A DNA stretch of 64,000 nt from Agrobacterium tumefaciens str. B6 (GCF_001541315.1 NZ_LMVK01000023.1:310001-374000); one strand, 5' to 3'. Positions 28,606-37,321 are shown, counted from the first letter of the stretch. Program-made: numbers and translations. The notes: generated from the letters alone by a model not told the origin.

Positions 28606-29610
28606 TTATGCCGCCCGGGAAAGGCGATGTGGGGCCAAGAGTTCGACCGAGGCAAGCCGCTGATCAGCCCCGACATGGGGCGGTTCGATGATGAATTCCT
28701 CGATGCCGTGCTCTTCGGAAAGCGCACGAAGCGCCTTGTGAATATCCTCCGGCCCGCCATGCAGGACGTTGGGCTTGCGCTCTTCGATGCGATAATCGGT
28801 ATCGCCGGACTGGCGGGCGAATTCCTCCGCCTGTTCGCGGCGGCCGAGGTTGAACGCCCTGCCGTCGCTGAGGAATACCCGGTAGATGCGTTGACCTTCG
28901 ACCTGTCTCGCCGCATGGGCTGGATCGCTGGCCGCAAAAGCCGACAGGGCAAGGATCGGGGCAGCTCCACTGCTTTCCTCCCGGAAAGCCGAGAGGCTGC
29001 GGCGAAGAACCTCCGCATCACCATTGAGGTGGCCGGCAAAGACGAAATTCCATCCCCTTGAAGCCGCAAGCCTTGCGCTTTCCGGGCTGGCGCCGAGCAG
29101 AAATCTCTCTGCCGCGACCGGCGGCGCAGGTGTTGCCTGCAGCCCGGCCTGTGCATGATCCTGCGGCGCGGCGCCCGATAAAAATGTGGTGAGTTCACCG
29201 AAGGCCGCTTCGAAATCCGGCTTGCGGGCGGGATCATAGGCCTGCTGCAAGGCCGACGTCGCAAGCGGCAACCCACCCGGTGTCTTGCCGATGCCGAGAT
29301 CGACCCGGCCGGGCGCAAGCGACGACAGGACGTTGAAAACCTCGGCAACCTTGTAAGGGCTATAGTGCTGCAGCATGACGCCGCCCGAGCCAACACGGAT
29401 GCGGGAAGTCTTCGCCAGTATCCATGCAACCAGCGCCTCCGGCGCGGAACCGGCAAGCTCCGGCGAATTGTGATGTTCGGCCACCCAGAAACGGCGATAA
29501 CCCAACTCTTCGGCGCGTTTGGCAAGATTGATCGTGTCGCGGAACGCGCTCGCGGCGTCCTCCCCCGTTGAAACCGGGCTCTTGTCCAGCAAACTGAGCG
29601 TATACATCAT
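28606..29610 (-). CDS. MsnO8-type luciferase-like monooxygenase
   Basis: The 334-residue protein is a short LLM-class oxidoreductase with the AEELGYRRFWVAEHHN opening, VGSGGVMLQHYSP and GRVDLGIGKTPGG blocks. YtmO/CmoO of the B. subtilis operon is of this type. It is probably the first gene of the seven-gene minus-strand operon that ends at 21563. Start is ATG 29610 or 29607 after GAGG. Role in S-alkylcysteine salvage is inferred from context; the chemistry is unknown. Confidence 0.84.
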   Translation of the reverse strand: MMYTLSLLDKSPVSTGEDAASAFRDTINLAKRAEELGYRRFWVAEHHNSPELAGSAPEALVAWILAKTSRIRVGSGGVMLQHYSPYKVAEVFNVLSSLAPGRVDLGIGKTPGGLPLATSALQQAYDPARKPDFEAAFGELTTFLSGAAPQDHAQAGLQATPAPPVAAERFLLGASPESARLAASRGWNFVFAGHLNGDAEVLRRSLSAFREESSGAAPILALSAFAASDPAHAARQVEGQRIYRVFLSDGRAFNLGRREQAEEFARQSGDTDYRIEERKPNVLHGGPEDIHKALRALSEEHGIEEFIIEPPHVGADQRLASVELLAPHRLSRAA

Positions 29611-29693
29611 CACCTCGCGTCTTTGATGCATACTTTGTCTACCGATTTTATATTCTAATAAAGGATGATCGTTCCACGTTGCGGCACGATCAG

Positions 29694-29710
29694 AGAAAAT
29701 ATTGTTTTCA
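29694..29710. promoter_or_regulatory. AT-rich palindrome near the sulfur operon promoter
   Basis: GAAAA and TTTTC arms flank TATTG about 85 bases upstream of the monooxygenase start. Read on the minus strand it contains AATATTTTCT, the left half of the palindrome seen before other sulfur genes in this window. Confidence 0.4.
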
Positions 29711-29830
29711 GTGATGTTTTCGAAAGCCCGTGCCGGCAAAACGGGGGACCTGGTCTCAAAAAGGCTGCAACAGGCCGCTTTCAGCACCAAACCCGGACGA
29801 AACGGGCTTGCGCCGGAATTCGCTAAAAAC

Positions 29831-29843
29831 TACTTAGTAAGTA
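29831..29843. promoter_or_regulatory. Palindrome upstream of the Rrf2 gene
   Basis: TACTTAGTAAGTA is a perfect palindrome around a central G, about 57 bases before the Rrf2 start and next to an AATAAT -10-like sequence. A second inverted repeat, CGGCAC/GTGCCG, follows at 29859-29878. Autoregulation by the Rrf2 protein is a reasonable guess. Confidence 0.4.
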
Positions 29844-29899
29844 AGGAATAATACGGCCCGGCACTGTAAACTGTGCCGACTCTCTTTTCGGATCGTGCG

Positions 29900-30349
29900 A
29901 TGTTGACCAAAAAAGGCAAATACGGATTAAAGGCTCTTGTCGATCTGGCGCGGTTGCCCCAGGGCGAGACCGCCTTCGTGACGGAGATTGCGACCCGCAA
30001 CAACATCCCGAAAAAATTCCTGGACACTATTCTTCTGGAACTACGCAATAGCGGCATTCTGCGCTCCAAGAAGGGCCCGAATGGCGGTTATTCACTGTCG
30101 AAAATGCCATCCGAAATCATGATCGGGCAAGTTATCCGTACGCTGGATGGACCCTTGGCTCCCATCCGCTGCGCAAGTCGCACGGCCTTTGAAGCCTGTG
30201 ACGATTGTGATGATCCCGAGACCTGTCAGGTCAGGGTTTCGATGACGGACGTGCGTGACGCCATCGCAACCATTCTGGACAATATGACGCTTGCGCAGTT
30301 CGTGGCAAAGGACGGGCAGGATGCCCGTTCTATTCCGGCCGGCGAATAG
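29900..30349 (+). CDS. Rrf2 family transcriptional regulator with cysteine cluster
   Basis: This 149-residue regulator has the Rrf2 winged helix (LTKKGKYGLKALVDLA through KKGPNGGYSL) and cysteines at 91, 100, 103 and 109. The position matches the Fe-S-ligating cysteines of IscR, NsrR and rhizobial RirA, so an Fe-S cluster is likely, although the spacing differs. The B. subtilis Rrf2 protein CymR controls the equivalent cysteine-salvage operons. Its position divergent from the operon and next to other sulfur genes makes it the leading candidate regulator. The ribosome site is weak. Confidence 0.88.
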   Translation: MLTKKGKYGLKALVDLARLPQGETAFVTEIATRNNIPKKFLDTILLELRNSGILRSKKGPNGGYSLSKMPSEIMIGQVIRTLDGPLAPIRCASRTAFEACDDCDDPETCQVRVSMTDVRDAIATILDNMTLAQFVAKDGQDARSIPAGE

Positions 30350-30393
30350 GATTTCGCACGGCCCTTCGTTCGGGTTCCACGACAGAGCGTCGC

Positions 30394-31338
30394 TTATTGC
30401 CTGCGCAGATCACTGTCCAGCGACGCGATCAGCCCGGCTTCGCTGACGCCTTCGACAAGACCGAGGCGCGCCATCAGGATTTCAAGCGTGATGGCATTGT
30501 TGCGGACCGAACGAAAGGTGACGTTCTCCGCCCCCACCTGCGCCGCATCGATATTGGCCGCAAGGCTTGTTATCTGCGCCTTCAGGAGTTCGATGGCGAG
30601 AAATATTTCACCTATCACGGGCCGCGCTGCGCCCTCGTCCGCCAGTCTGTCGATCAGCAGAACGGAAAGCTCACGCTGCTTCTGCCCCAGCGCCACCGCG
30701 GCTTTCAAAAGGGCGGAAACGGAAGCGGCCAGGTTTCCTACGCCCTGGGCAAGGAACACCACCTGATCGGCGCGCAAGAGACCCTCCCATGACGTATTGG
30801 GGCGATTGCGCAGGACGACAAGCAGGGGCTGTCCGGCCGTGTTGACAGCCGGCACAACGATCCAGTCCGCATCGACCTTGACCGACCCCGCAACTTCATC
30901 GGGCAGCCGCAGGGCGTAGTCGTCTTCCGTCACCACAACCGCCTGATCCAGATCAGCGGCAGATATTGCCAGCGCGAAGGTCTCGCCAAGATCAAGACGG
31001 GCGAAGAGCGCCTTGCGCTGGTCTTCGCTACCCGCGTTCCTGATGAATTCCAGGGCGGTGAAATGTTCAACGAGATCATGCGCCGCCCCCGCATCGGCTG
31101 CGGAAATGATGGCTAACGCCTGTGACAGAACGTCATTTGTGATATCCGCCCCGCCGAGTTCCGTTGGAACGGAAAGAGCAAGAAGACCGGAACGGGCGAT
31201 CCGCGCATGAATTTGCCCGGGACTTTCAACGGCGCAGTTTTCGGCGATCGTCCGGGCAACGGTCAGCACATCGATATCCGCGCCGAGGCGTGGAGGAACG
31301 AAACGAAGTCTTTCGCCGAGAGGCGTGACGGATCCCAT
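30394..31338 (-). CDS. Short acyl-CoA dehydrogenase-like protein (DszC/SfnB relative)
   Basis: The 314-residue protein resembles the N-terminal helical domain of acyl-CoA dehydrogenase-fold flavin monooxygenases (IARSGLLALSVPTELGGA, with helices and a beta section after it). It is about 80 residues shorter than usual and lacks the C-terminal ELGG and basic RHHRD-type segment seen in the two other family members here. It may be a degenerate or structural partner rather than a full enzyme. AGGGAG precedes ATG 31338. It sits 50 bases after the flavin reductase gene on the same strand and is probably co-transcribed with it. Confidence 0.7.
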   Translation of the reverse strand: MGSVTPLGERLRFVPPRLGADIDVLTVARTIAENCAVESPGQIHARIARSGLLALSVPTELGGADITNDVLSQALAIISAADAGAAHDLVEHFTALEFIRNAGSEDQRKALFARLDLGETFALAISAADLDQAVVVTEDDYALRLPDEVAGSVKVDADWIVVPAVNTAGQPLLVVLRNRPNTSWEGLLRADQVVFLAQGVGNLAASVSALLKAAVALGQKQRELSVLLIDRLADEGAARPVIGEIFLAIELLKAQITSLAANIDAAQVGAENVTFRSVRNNAITLEILMARLGLVEGVSEAGLIASLDSDLRRQ

Positions 31339-31388
31339 GCTCAACTCCCTCAAAGAATGACAAAGTGAAAGCGCCGAATGGCCGGCGC

Positions 31389-31934
31389 TCAGTCCAGAGA
31401 ATGATAACGCCCGTTTTGATAGAGCAGCGAATGACCGGAGCCGATGCGGATCGCCTCCACCTTGCCGATGACGATGACATGGCTGTGCCGTTCGATCGTT
31501 TCTTCGATGGTGCAATCGATCGCGGCAACCGCGTCTTCGAGGATGGGCGCGCCGCTCGACAGCCGTGTCCATTCAGCGCCGCGATACCGATCCGGGCCCT
31601 TCAGGCCACCGATGCCGGCAAACTGATTGGCAATGAACTGATGGTTCGCTCCGATGATGTTGACGGCAAGATGACCGAAACGCTGCACCACCGGCCACGT
31701 TGACGAGGAACGGGTGAGCGCTACCAGAATGCGCGGCGGATCGACCGACAGAGCGGTGGCCGAAGTCACGCCCGCTCCCGCTCCCCCGCCCCCCCCCCCC
31801 GCCGTAATCACGCTGACACCGCCGCCCAGCGTTCTCAACGCCGCCTTGAGGCTGTCGGCATCCGCCGACTTGCCGCCAACCGGGTCGCGGAGATTGATGA
31901 AGTGTTGATCCTTGGCCGCATATTGCAATGTCAT
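31389..31934 (-). CDS. Flavin reductase family protein (NtaB/DszD-like)
   Basis: This 181-residue protein has the flavin reductase fold blocks VSVITA, VTSATALSVDPPRILVAL and HLAVNIIGANHQFIANQFAG. It would supply FMNH2 to the two-component monooxygenases nearby and is the only such reductase in the window. AGGAG supports ATG 31934. The gene contains an unbroken run of 12 G (plus-strand bases 31789-31800) coding a glycine-rich surface-like loop; a one-base change would shift the frame. The tract is in frame as given. Confidence 0.85.
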   Translation of the reverse strand: MTLQYAAKDQHFINLRDPVGGKSADADSLKAALRTLGGGVSVITAGGGGGGAGAGVTSATALSVDPPRILVALTRSSSTWPVVQRFGHLAVNIIGANHQFIANQFAGIGGLKGPDRYRGAEWTRLSSGAPILEDAVAAIDCTIEETIERHSHVIVIGKVEAIRIGSGHSLLYQNGRYHSLD

Positions 31935-32017
31935 CGGGTTGCTCCTGAAAACAGCTGAATTGTTCAATAGCTAGCAGCGATGGCGGGGGGTGAAATAGAC
32001 ATCGTTTTCCATATTGA

Positions 32018-32037
32018 TAATATTCTATAGAAATAAT
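32018..32037. promoter_or_regulatory. Candidate sulfur-regulon palindrome
   Basis: ATATTCT-AT-AGAAATA lies about 85 bases upstream of the flavin reductase start. It fits the consensus ATTTTCT-N2-AGAAAAT seen before other sulfur genes here. The regulator is unknown. Confidence 0.45.
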
Positions 32038-32123
32038 GTTTTATATGCCGTTGCCTGATTTCATTGCGCCGCAAGGATGTCTGCCGAAACGGAAGAAGGC
32101 ATAAGCCGCCTCCCGCCGATGAA

Positions 32124-33293
32124 TCAGGATCCGGACACCAGCTTGACGTTACCGCCATGCCCGCCACCGCCGAAAACCTGTTTCGCGCCGAAAGAGGACC
32201 GTATCTGGTTACGGGGCCCACCGAGCCCGATTTCCGGAAACAGCAGTTCGGATAGCCGATAGGCTTCTTCCAGATGCGGATAACCCGAGGCGATGACGGT
32301 ATCGATGCCCAGCGCCTGATATTCCCTGAGCCGCGCCGCCACCGTCTTCGGCGAACCGACCAGCGCCGTGCCTGCACCCGAACGGACAAGACCGATGCCC
32401 GCCCACAAATTCGGGGAGACTTCCAGCCGGTCGCGCCGGCCATTGTGCAGCGCCTGCATTCTCGCCTGCCCAACGGAATCCGAAGCCTTGGAGAAGACTT
32501 CCTGAGCGGATGCGATGGTTTCGTCGGAAAGCTTCGAGATCAGCCGGTCGGCATCGGCCCACGCTTCCTCGTCTGTTTCGCGAACGATGAAATGCAGCCG
32601 GATACCGAAGGTAACCTCGCGCCCTTTTTTGGCGGCGGCGGCGCGCACCTTGGCGATTTTTTCAGCCACCTGCGCCGGCGGTTCACCCCAGGTCAGGTAT
32701 TTGTCGGTGATACCGGCCGAAAACTCGATGCCGGCATCGGAGGAGCCGCCGAAATAAATAGGCGGTCGCGGTTCCTGCACCGGCGGCAGGCCGAGTTTTG
32801 CGTCCACCGCCTTGATATATTTGCCGTCGAGGTTTCCCTTGCCGGTTTCAATCAGCGAATTGAACACCTGGAAGAACTCCCCGGCGTGATCGTAACGCTC
32901 GTCATGGGGCAGGAAAATGCCATCGCCGGCGAGTTCCTGGGCGCTGCCGCCGACCACGATATTAAGCAGCAGCCGGCCATGGGAAACGCGATCGAGAGTG
33001 GAAGCAAGCCGCGCATAATAAGCGGGCGATGCGACGCCCGGACGGATGGCGACCAGGAATTTCAACTTTTCGGTATAGGCGGCAAGATTGGCCGCAAGGA
33101 TGAAGGATTCCTCACAGGCAACGCCGGTGGGAATGAGCACGCCTGAATAACCGAGCCGATCAGCGGCCTGGGCTATTTCCCGGAAATAGCCGGGATCGGC
33201 AGGACGCGAAAGATCGTCTGAGCCGAGATAGCTGCCATCGCCTGAGGTGGGTATGAACCACAGAAAATCGAGTGGCTTATCGGGTGTGCTCAT
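32124..33293 (-). CDS. ssuD: FMNH2-dependent alkanesulfonate monooxygenase
   Basis: The 389-residue protein is close to SsuD in length and layout: [15 protein letters not shown] start, [38 protein letters not shown] core, and YFGGSSDAG. SsuD uses FMNH2 and O2 to split alkanesulfonates into an aldehyde and sulfite. No SsuA/B/C transporter adjoins it; the flavin reductase downstream could supply FMNH2. AAAGGACC precedes ATG 33293. The longer frame to 33392 is rejected. Confidence 0.88.
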   Translation of the reverse strand: MSTPDKPLDFLWFIPTSGDGSYLGSDDLSRPADPGYFREIAQAADRLGYSGVLIPTGVACEESFILAANLAAYTEKLKFLVAIRPGVASPAYYARLASTLDRVSHGRLLLNIVVGGSAQELAGDGIFLPHDERYDHAGEFFQVFNSLIETGKGNLDGKYIKAVDAKLGLPPVQEPRPPIYFGGSSDAGIEFSAGITDKYLTWGEPPAQVAEKIAKVRAAAAKKGREVTFGIRLHFIVRETDEEAWADADRLISKLSDETIASAQEVFSKASDSVGQARMQALHNGRRDRLEVSPNLWAGIGLVRSGAGTALVGSPKTVAARLREYQALGIDTVIASGYPHLEEAYRLSELLFPEIGLGGPRNQIRSSFGAKQVFGGGGHGGNVKLVSGS

Positions 33294-33461
33294 CGGCAGG
33301 TCCTTTGCAATCTGCCCTCGGGCAATGCGGCTTGATGATAAAAGGGTAGCCAATTCCCCGGCGCGTTTAAGAAATTTTGTTCCAATTTCCACCCGGCGAA
33401 GAGAGTTTCTCTCCCCGATAAACCGCGCTCCGAAGGGAAAAGGAGCCTTCGTTAATGATCG

Positions 33462-33659
33462 TCAGAAGACCGGATAAAGGCCGAGCATCGCAAAGTTCAT
33501 TTCGCAGATCTCTTCCCTTTCGAGTTCGAGATCGCTTTTCTCCTGCCTGATGCGTCCGGAATGATCCAGAGGATGAAGACTAACCTGTTCCTCGCTACGC
33601 GGCTGGCGCCGGGTCAAACCGAACAGATCGAAAGTAAACGCATGAAGTCCCTGCGGCAT
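33462..33659 (-). CDS. Possible small protein, 65 residues
   Basis: An open frame of 65 codons begins at ATG 33659 directly behind a near-perfect ribosome site, AAAGGAGG with 5-base spacing. The protein is charged, with a central ELEREE segment and one cysteine, and shows no signal or membrane segment. I do not recognise it. It lies between the YeeE-type gene and ssuD on the same strand, with an AT-rich palindrome just upstream, so it may be the first gene of the ssuD transcript or a leader peptide. Confidence 0.45.
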   Translation of the reverse strand: MPQGLHAFTFDLFGLTRRQPRSEEQVSLHPLDHSGRIRQEKSDLELEREEICEMNFAMLGLYPVF

Positions 33660-33715
33660 GTGCGCCTCCTTTGCTCAATTCCCTTATCCTCGGGCGACGG
33701 TCCGAAATCGTCAAT

Positions 33716-33736
33716 ATTTTCCATAAAATTACTATT
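33716..33736. promoter_or_regulatory. AT-rich partial palindrome upstream of the small ORF/ssuD
   Basis: ATTTTCC-AT-AAAATTA followed by ATTCTAT lies 57 bases before the small ORF. It is a weaker match to the shared palindrome and may include the -10 region of the minus-strand promoter. Confidence 0.35.
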
Positions 33737-33865
33737 CTATAATTGGAGGATCACCGGCAAATGTGGACTAAGGTTGCGGCGACGGGAAAAAATCCGTTTC
33801 CGGCCGCCGAGAATGGGCCATCGCCGCCTCATCTAACGATGGTGGTAAATTTCAAGCATCCGGTC

Positions 33866-35047
33866 TCATGGCAAGGCAAACCGGCGCTTGAGAAAAAGGC
33901 CGGCAAATGCACCCAAACCGCAAAAAACGAGAAATACCCAGCCGGAAAGCGCGCCCGCATGGATGCCTGACAAAAGCACGCCAATGGTGCAGCCAAGCGC
34001 GGTCATGCCACCCCAGCCCATCAGCACGCCACCGGCAAACCGTGTCGCCAACCCACCGGCGGAAGGCCATGCGGGCTGAAATTTCCCCGCTGAAAGCGCG
34101 GACGCCAGACTCGCAAACATCAGTCCCAGGACGAAAACACCGTTCGGCGACAGGATCGTTGTTTTAACGGCGCTGATGCATCCCCGCACCGTGTCTAGTC
34201 CCGCAAGCGTTTCCGGCACCCAGCCCGCCGCAGCCCCCGTCGTTCTGACGATGCTGCCGAGTTCGGCCGTCACTCCGAGCGGTGCGACACGGAAATAGGA
34301 AAAGGCGCTGATGGCCGCGACAAGAACGCCGGTTATGGCGGGCGGCCAGCGTTCGACGAAAATGCTTCGGAGCGCCTGCTGCAGCCGGCTTGCCGTGGCG
34401 GCAGTCGATGAAGCGGGCTCGGTTTTATCGAAAAACAGAACGAGTAGGATCAGAATGACCAACACAGTGCAGGCAACCAGCAGCGCCGGGCCGTATCCAA
34501 GATGATGCGGCAACCAGATGGGCAGATCGTCAAAAATGCTGACCGTATAGAGAAAATTCCAGCTGAGAAATGCCAGCAGGAAACCAAGCCCCGCTCCGGC
34601 TATGGCAAGCACGGAACCGAAAGCCCCCTCGCCCAGCCGGTAAAAATGCCCGGACAGGCAGGAGCCGGAAAGCGCTGCGCCCAAACCGAAGACGCTCGCA
34701 GCCAACGCCAGAATCCAGCCGACGGGGCCGATATGCGCATTGGGCGGCAGGCGGCCGGGTTGCGGCACCGGCATCCACGCCGCGGTGACGACCTGGTAAA
34801 ACACCACGCCCGCCAGCAATGCCACAAGAATGGCCACAACACCGTCCGAACGCCTGCCGTCGATGAAATCGCGGAAATTGCAGAGAAAGCAGAACCGTCC
34901 GCGCTGCATCACGATGCCGAAAGCGGTGCCGGCCAGAAGGGAAAATGCAAGCGGCCTGCCATTCTCAAGCAGCCCCAATTGATAAACAGCGACCGTCAGG
35001 GCGCATAAAATGGCAAGCGCCGCGAGGCGGGAAAGGGTCGAATGCAT
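33866..35047 (-). CDS. YeeE/YedE family membrane transporter (thiosulfate/sulfur compound)
   Basis: The 393-residue inner-membrane protein has about ten hydrophobic segments and the YeeE/YedE cysteine motifs GRFCFLCNF (Cys53, Cys56), SGSCLSGH (Cys130) and TALGCTIGVLLSG near the C-terminus. Characterised YeeE proteins take up thiosulfate through conserved cysteines. It follows the rhodanese gene by 78 bases on the same strand, consistent with thiosulfate use. ATG 35047 gives a typical N-terminal helix, though its ribosome site is poor. Confidence 0.85.
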   Translation of the reverse strand: MHSTLSRLAALAILCALTVAVYQLGLLENGRPLAFSLLAGTAFGIVMQRGRFCFLCNFRDFIDGRRSDGVVAILVALLAGVVFYQVVTAAWMPVPQPGRLPPNAHIGPVGWILALAASVFGLGAALSGSCLSGHFYRLGEGAFGSVLAIAGAGLGFLLAFLSWNFLYTVSIFDDLPIWLPHHLGYGPALLVACTVLVILILLVLFFDKTEPASSTAATASRLQQALRSIFVERWPPAITGVLVAAISAFSYFRVAPLGVTAELGSIVRTTGAAAGWVPETLAGLDTVRGCISAVKTTILSPNGVFVLGLMFASLASALSAGKFQPAWPSAGGLATRFAGGVLMGWGGMTALGCTIGVLLSGIHAGALSGWVFLVFCGLGAFAGLFLKRRFALP

Positions 35048-35125
35048 GGAATACCGGCGATGTCGGAAGAATAAATGCCGGTGCGCCATCCGACGCACCG
35101 GCCCCATGATGAAGGCGGTGGAGGC

Positions 35126-36055
35126 TTATTTGCCCGTCCAGACCGTTCCCGTCGGATTGCTGATGGGAACACCGACCGCATTTCCGTACTCGGTCCAGGA
35201 ACCGTCATAATTGCGGACGTCGTAACCGAGTATCTTCTTCAGCGCGAACCAGGTGTGGCTGGAGCGCTCGCCGATGCGGCAATAGGTGATGATGGGCGCC
35301 GAGCCGTCGATGCCCTTCTCGGCATAGATCGCCTTGATCTCTTCTGCCGCTTTGAAGGTTCCATCCTTGTTGACGATTGTGCCCCACGGAACATTGACGG
35401 CGCCGGGGATGTGACCGGCACGGACGGACAGCTCCTTGACGCCATCCGGCGCGAAAATCTTGCCGGAATATTCATCCGCCGAGCGGATATCCACCAGCTT
35501 GATGTTGTGCTTGCCCTCAGCCACCGCAACGACGTCGACAAAGCGCGCCCGGACCGAGGTGTCGGGCTCGGCGAGTTTCAGTTTCGTTTCGGCCGTTGCC
35601 GGTGCGGATGTGTCGAAAGGCAGGCCCTGCGCCTCCCAAAGCTTGCGGCCACCATCCAGCAGCTTTACGCGGTCGCCAAGACCGTAGGTTTCGAAAATCC
35701 ACGCACCCCAGGCGGCAAACCAGTTGTTGTTGTCGCCATATAAAACGATCGTCGTATCGTCACCCACGCCGGCTTTCTGCAGCAGGGACTGGAAATTCTC
35801 ACGCGCGGCAATGTCGCGTTTTTCCTTGTCAACGAGATCCGTATGCCAGTTGAGGTTCACTGCGCCCGGAATATGCCCGCGCTCATAGACGCCCGTATCG
35901 ACGCTGACTTCAAAGACCCGCACTTTCGGATTGTCGAGATTCTCCTTCAGCCAGTCGGCCGTGACCAGCGCTTCCGATGCTCCAGCCGTGGCCAACGATA
36001 TCGCCGACAAAAACAATCCGCCGAGAGCCGACGTTACAAGCTTGATTCTGGACAT
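35126..36055 (-). CDS. Periplasmic thiosulfate sulfurtransferase (rhodanese)
   Basis: This 309-residue protein has a Sec signal (hydrophobic residues 5-22, cleavage near AGA-SE) and two rhodanese domains. The second domain holds the active-site loop YCRIGERSSH with Cys259. It transfers sulfane sulfur from thiosulfate to an acceptor, releasing sulfite, in the periplasm. AAGGAA lies directly before ATG 36055. It leads the transporter gene and has its own promoter region with a strong palindrome at 36135-36150. Confidence 0.9.
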   Translation of the reverse strand: MSRIKLVTSALGGLFLSAISLATAGASEALVTADWLKENLDNPKVRVFEVSVDTGVYERGHIPGAVNLNWHTDLVDKEKRDIAARENFQSLLQKAGVGDDTTIVLYGDNNNWFAAWGAWIFETYGLGDRVKLLDGGRKLWEAQGLPFDTSAPATAETKLKLAEPDTSVRARFVDVVAVAEGKHNIKLVDIRSADEYSGKIFAPDGVKELSVRAGHIPGAVNVPWGTIVNKDGTFKAAEEIKAIYAEKGIDGSAPIITYCRIGERSSHTWFALKKILGYDVRNYDGSWTEYGNAVGVPISNPTGTVWTGK

Positions 36056-36134
36056 TTCCTTACCCCTTTCCCTGATTTGATGACCAATGAAAGGTGACGA
36101 CAAAACCGTCCGGAGCGAAGAAACGCTTTTCTAT

Positions 36135-36150
36135 ATTTTCTGTAGAAAAT
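36135..36150. promoter_or_regulatory. Best example of the shared sulfur-gene palindrome
   Basis: ATTTTCT-GT-AGAAAAT has two perfect 7-base arms around two central bases, 80 bases upstream of the rhodanese start. Confidence 0.55.
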
Positions 36151-36319
36151 AAATGCGACCACTCAAAAACAATCTTCAGGAGAAATTCAAAATTCCGTCC
36201 GTAAAAATTGCCAATAAAACTTCCAAAGGTTGTAAATGATGCCAAAAATCGAAAAGAGCGATAAACCGACCGCTATCCATCCCGTTTAGCAAGGAAGGCT
36301 GGAAAAACCCGATCTTTCT

Positions 36320-36922
36320 CTAAAAATGCGCGTCGCCCAGGGCAGTCAGTCTGCGCAGTCTCGATCCCGCCACCGCCTTTGAAGGTGCGCCATCTGCCTT
36401 CAACCGCTCGAAAAGAGCATAACCCTCAGGCCATCGTCCGTAACCGCTGGCAATATTGATATGTCCGACGGGACCGAGATTGATGAGGCCACTCCCCCAC
36501 AGGCTCGCACTGCGCGAGAGCTCTTCGGAATCCATATAGGGATCGTTCATGCTGCCCACGACGAGGCTGGGGAAAGCAAGCGGCTGCTGCGGAAAGGCAC
36601 CGAACCTGACGATGCAGGGATGCATCGCCTCTACGCGGTCGAGATGGGCGGGTGCGACCAGAAGCGCGCCCTTGATTTTGGCGGCAGAGGGTCGAGACCC
36701 CATATTCGCCACCAGCAGGCAACCGAGGCTGTGGGCGACGATATAAGCGCTGTCGACTGTCGCCAGCGCTGCCTCGAGACGGTCAAGCCAGTCATCGAGA
36801 ACCGGGCATTGCCAATTGTCCTGATCGACCAGTTGCGCTTCGGGATCATCCAGCAACCAGTGCCGTTGCCAATGTCCTTCATCCGAACCATTCAGGCCAG
36901 GGACAATCAAGGTGGTACACAT
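36320..36922 (-). CDS. RBBP9/YdeN-type alpha/beta hydrolase
   Basis: The 200-residue serine hydrolase has the VAHSLG nucleophile elbow (Ser65), Asp127 in NDPYMD and His154 in VGHIN, in the order expected for the RBBP9/YdeN family (GLNGSDEGHWQ start). The substrate is unknown; esters or thioesters are possible. GGAG precedes ATG 36922. It is separated from the rhodanese gene by 264 bases, so a shared transcript is uncertain. Confidence 0.85.
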   Translation of the reverse strand: MCTTLIVPGLNGSDEGHWQRHWLLDDPEAQLVDQDNWQCPVLDDWLDRLEAALATVDSAYIVAHSLGCLLVANMGSRPSAAKIKGALLVAPAHLDRVEAMHPCIVRFGAFPQQPLAFPSLVVGSMNDPYMDSEELSRSASLWGSGLINLGPVGHINIASGYGRWPEGYALFERLKADGAPSKAVAGSRLRRLTALGDAHF

Positions 36923-37321
36923 GCCTGCTCCGTGAGTTGTGGGCGGTGTGTGGCAAGCATGGTGAATTTCGCGATTCCAGTCGACTATTGCCTTGCTCAC
37001 CTTTCGGACGCACGAGAAAAATCGATCCAGACAATTTCGGTAGCGCAGAAAATGCTTTCTCCCCGACGGAGATAATGTCGATCGCAGGGAATCATTTCCT
37101 CAAATTTTTTATATAGAAAATATGTGCAATATAATCTTTCCAGACGGAAAGCTTTTCCTCTGTCGGATGACAAAAGAAACGTCGCTGCTTCGCCGGGCCG
37201 CCGCCGCTTTGCCATTCTCGCACCAGCGGAGGCTTGCGCCTCCGCGAGCCCCAAGTGGTGAAGGCAAAGCGTCGGCAGGGCCATTCCACCGCAACATAAA
37301 ACGAAAATTCAGGCGGATAAT
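36923..37321. promoter_or_regulatory. Divergent intergenic region with AT-rich palindrome
   Basis: This 399-base gap separates the hydrolase gene from the plus-strand SsuD-like gene. At 37105-37121, TTTTTAT-AT-AGAAAAT matches the shared sulfur palindrome with one perfect arm. Nothing else convincing was seen in the rest. Confidence 0.45.

Noticed and set aside
33743..33970. 75-codon plus-strand frame beyond the YeeE-type gene
   Set aside because: It overlaps the transporter gene's end antisense and lacks a ribosome site; composition is not protein-like.
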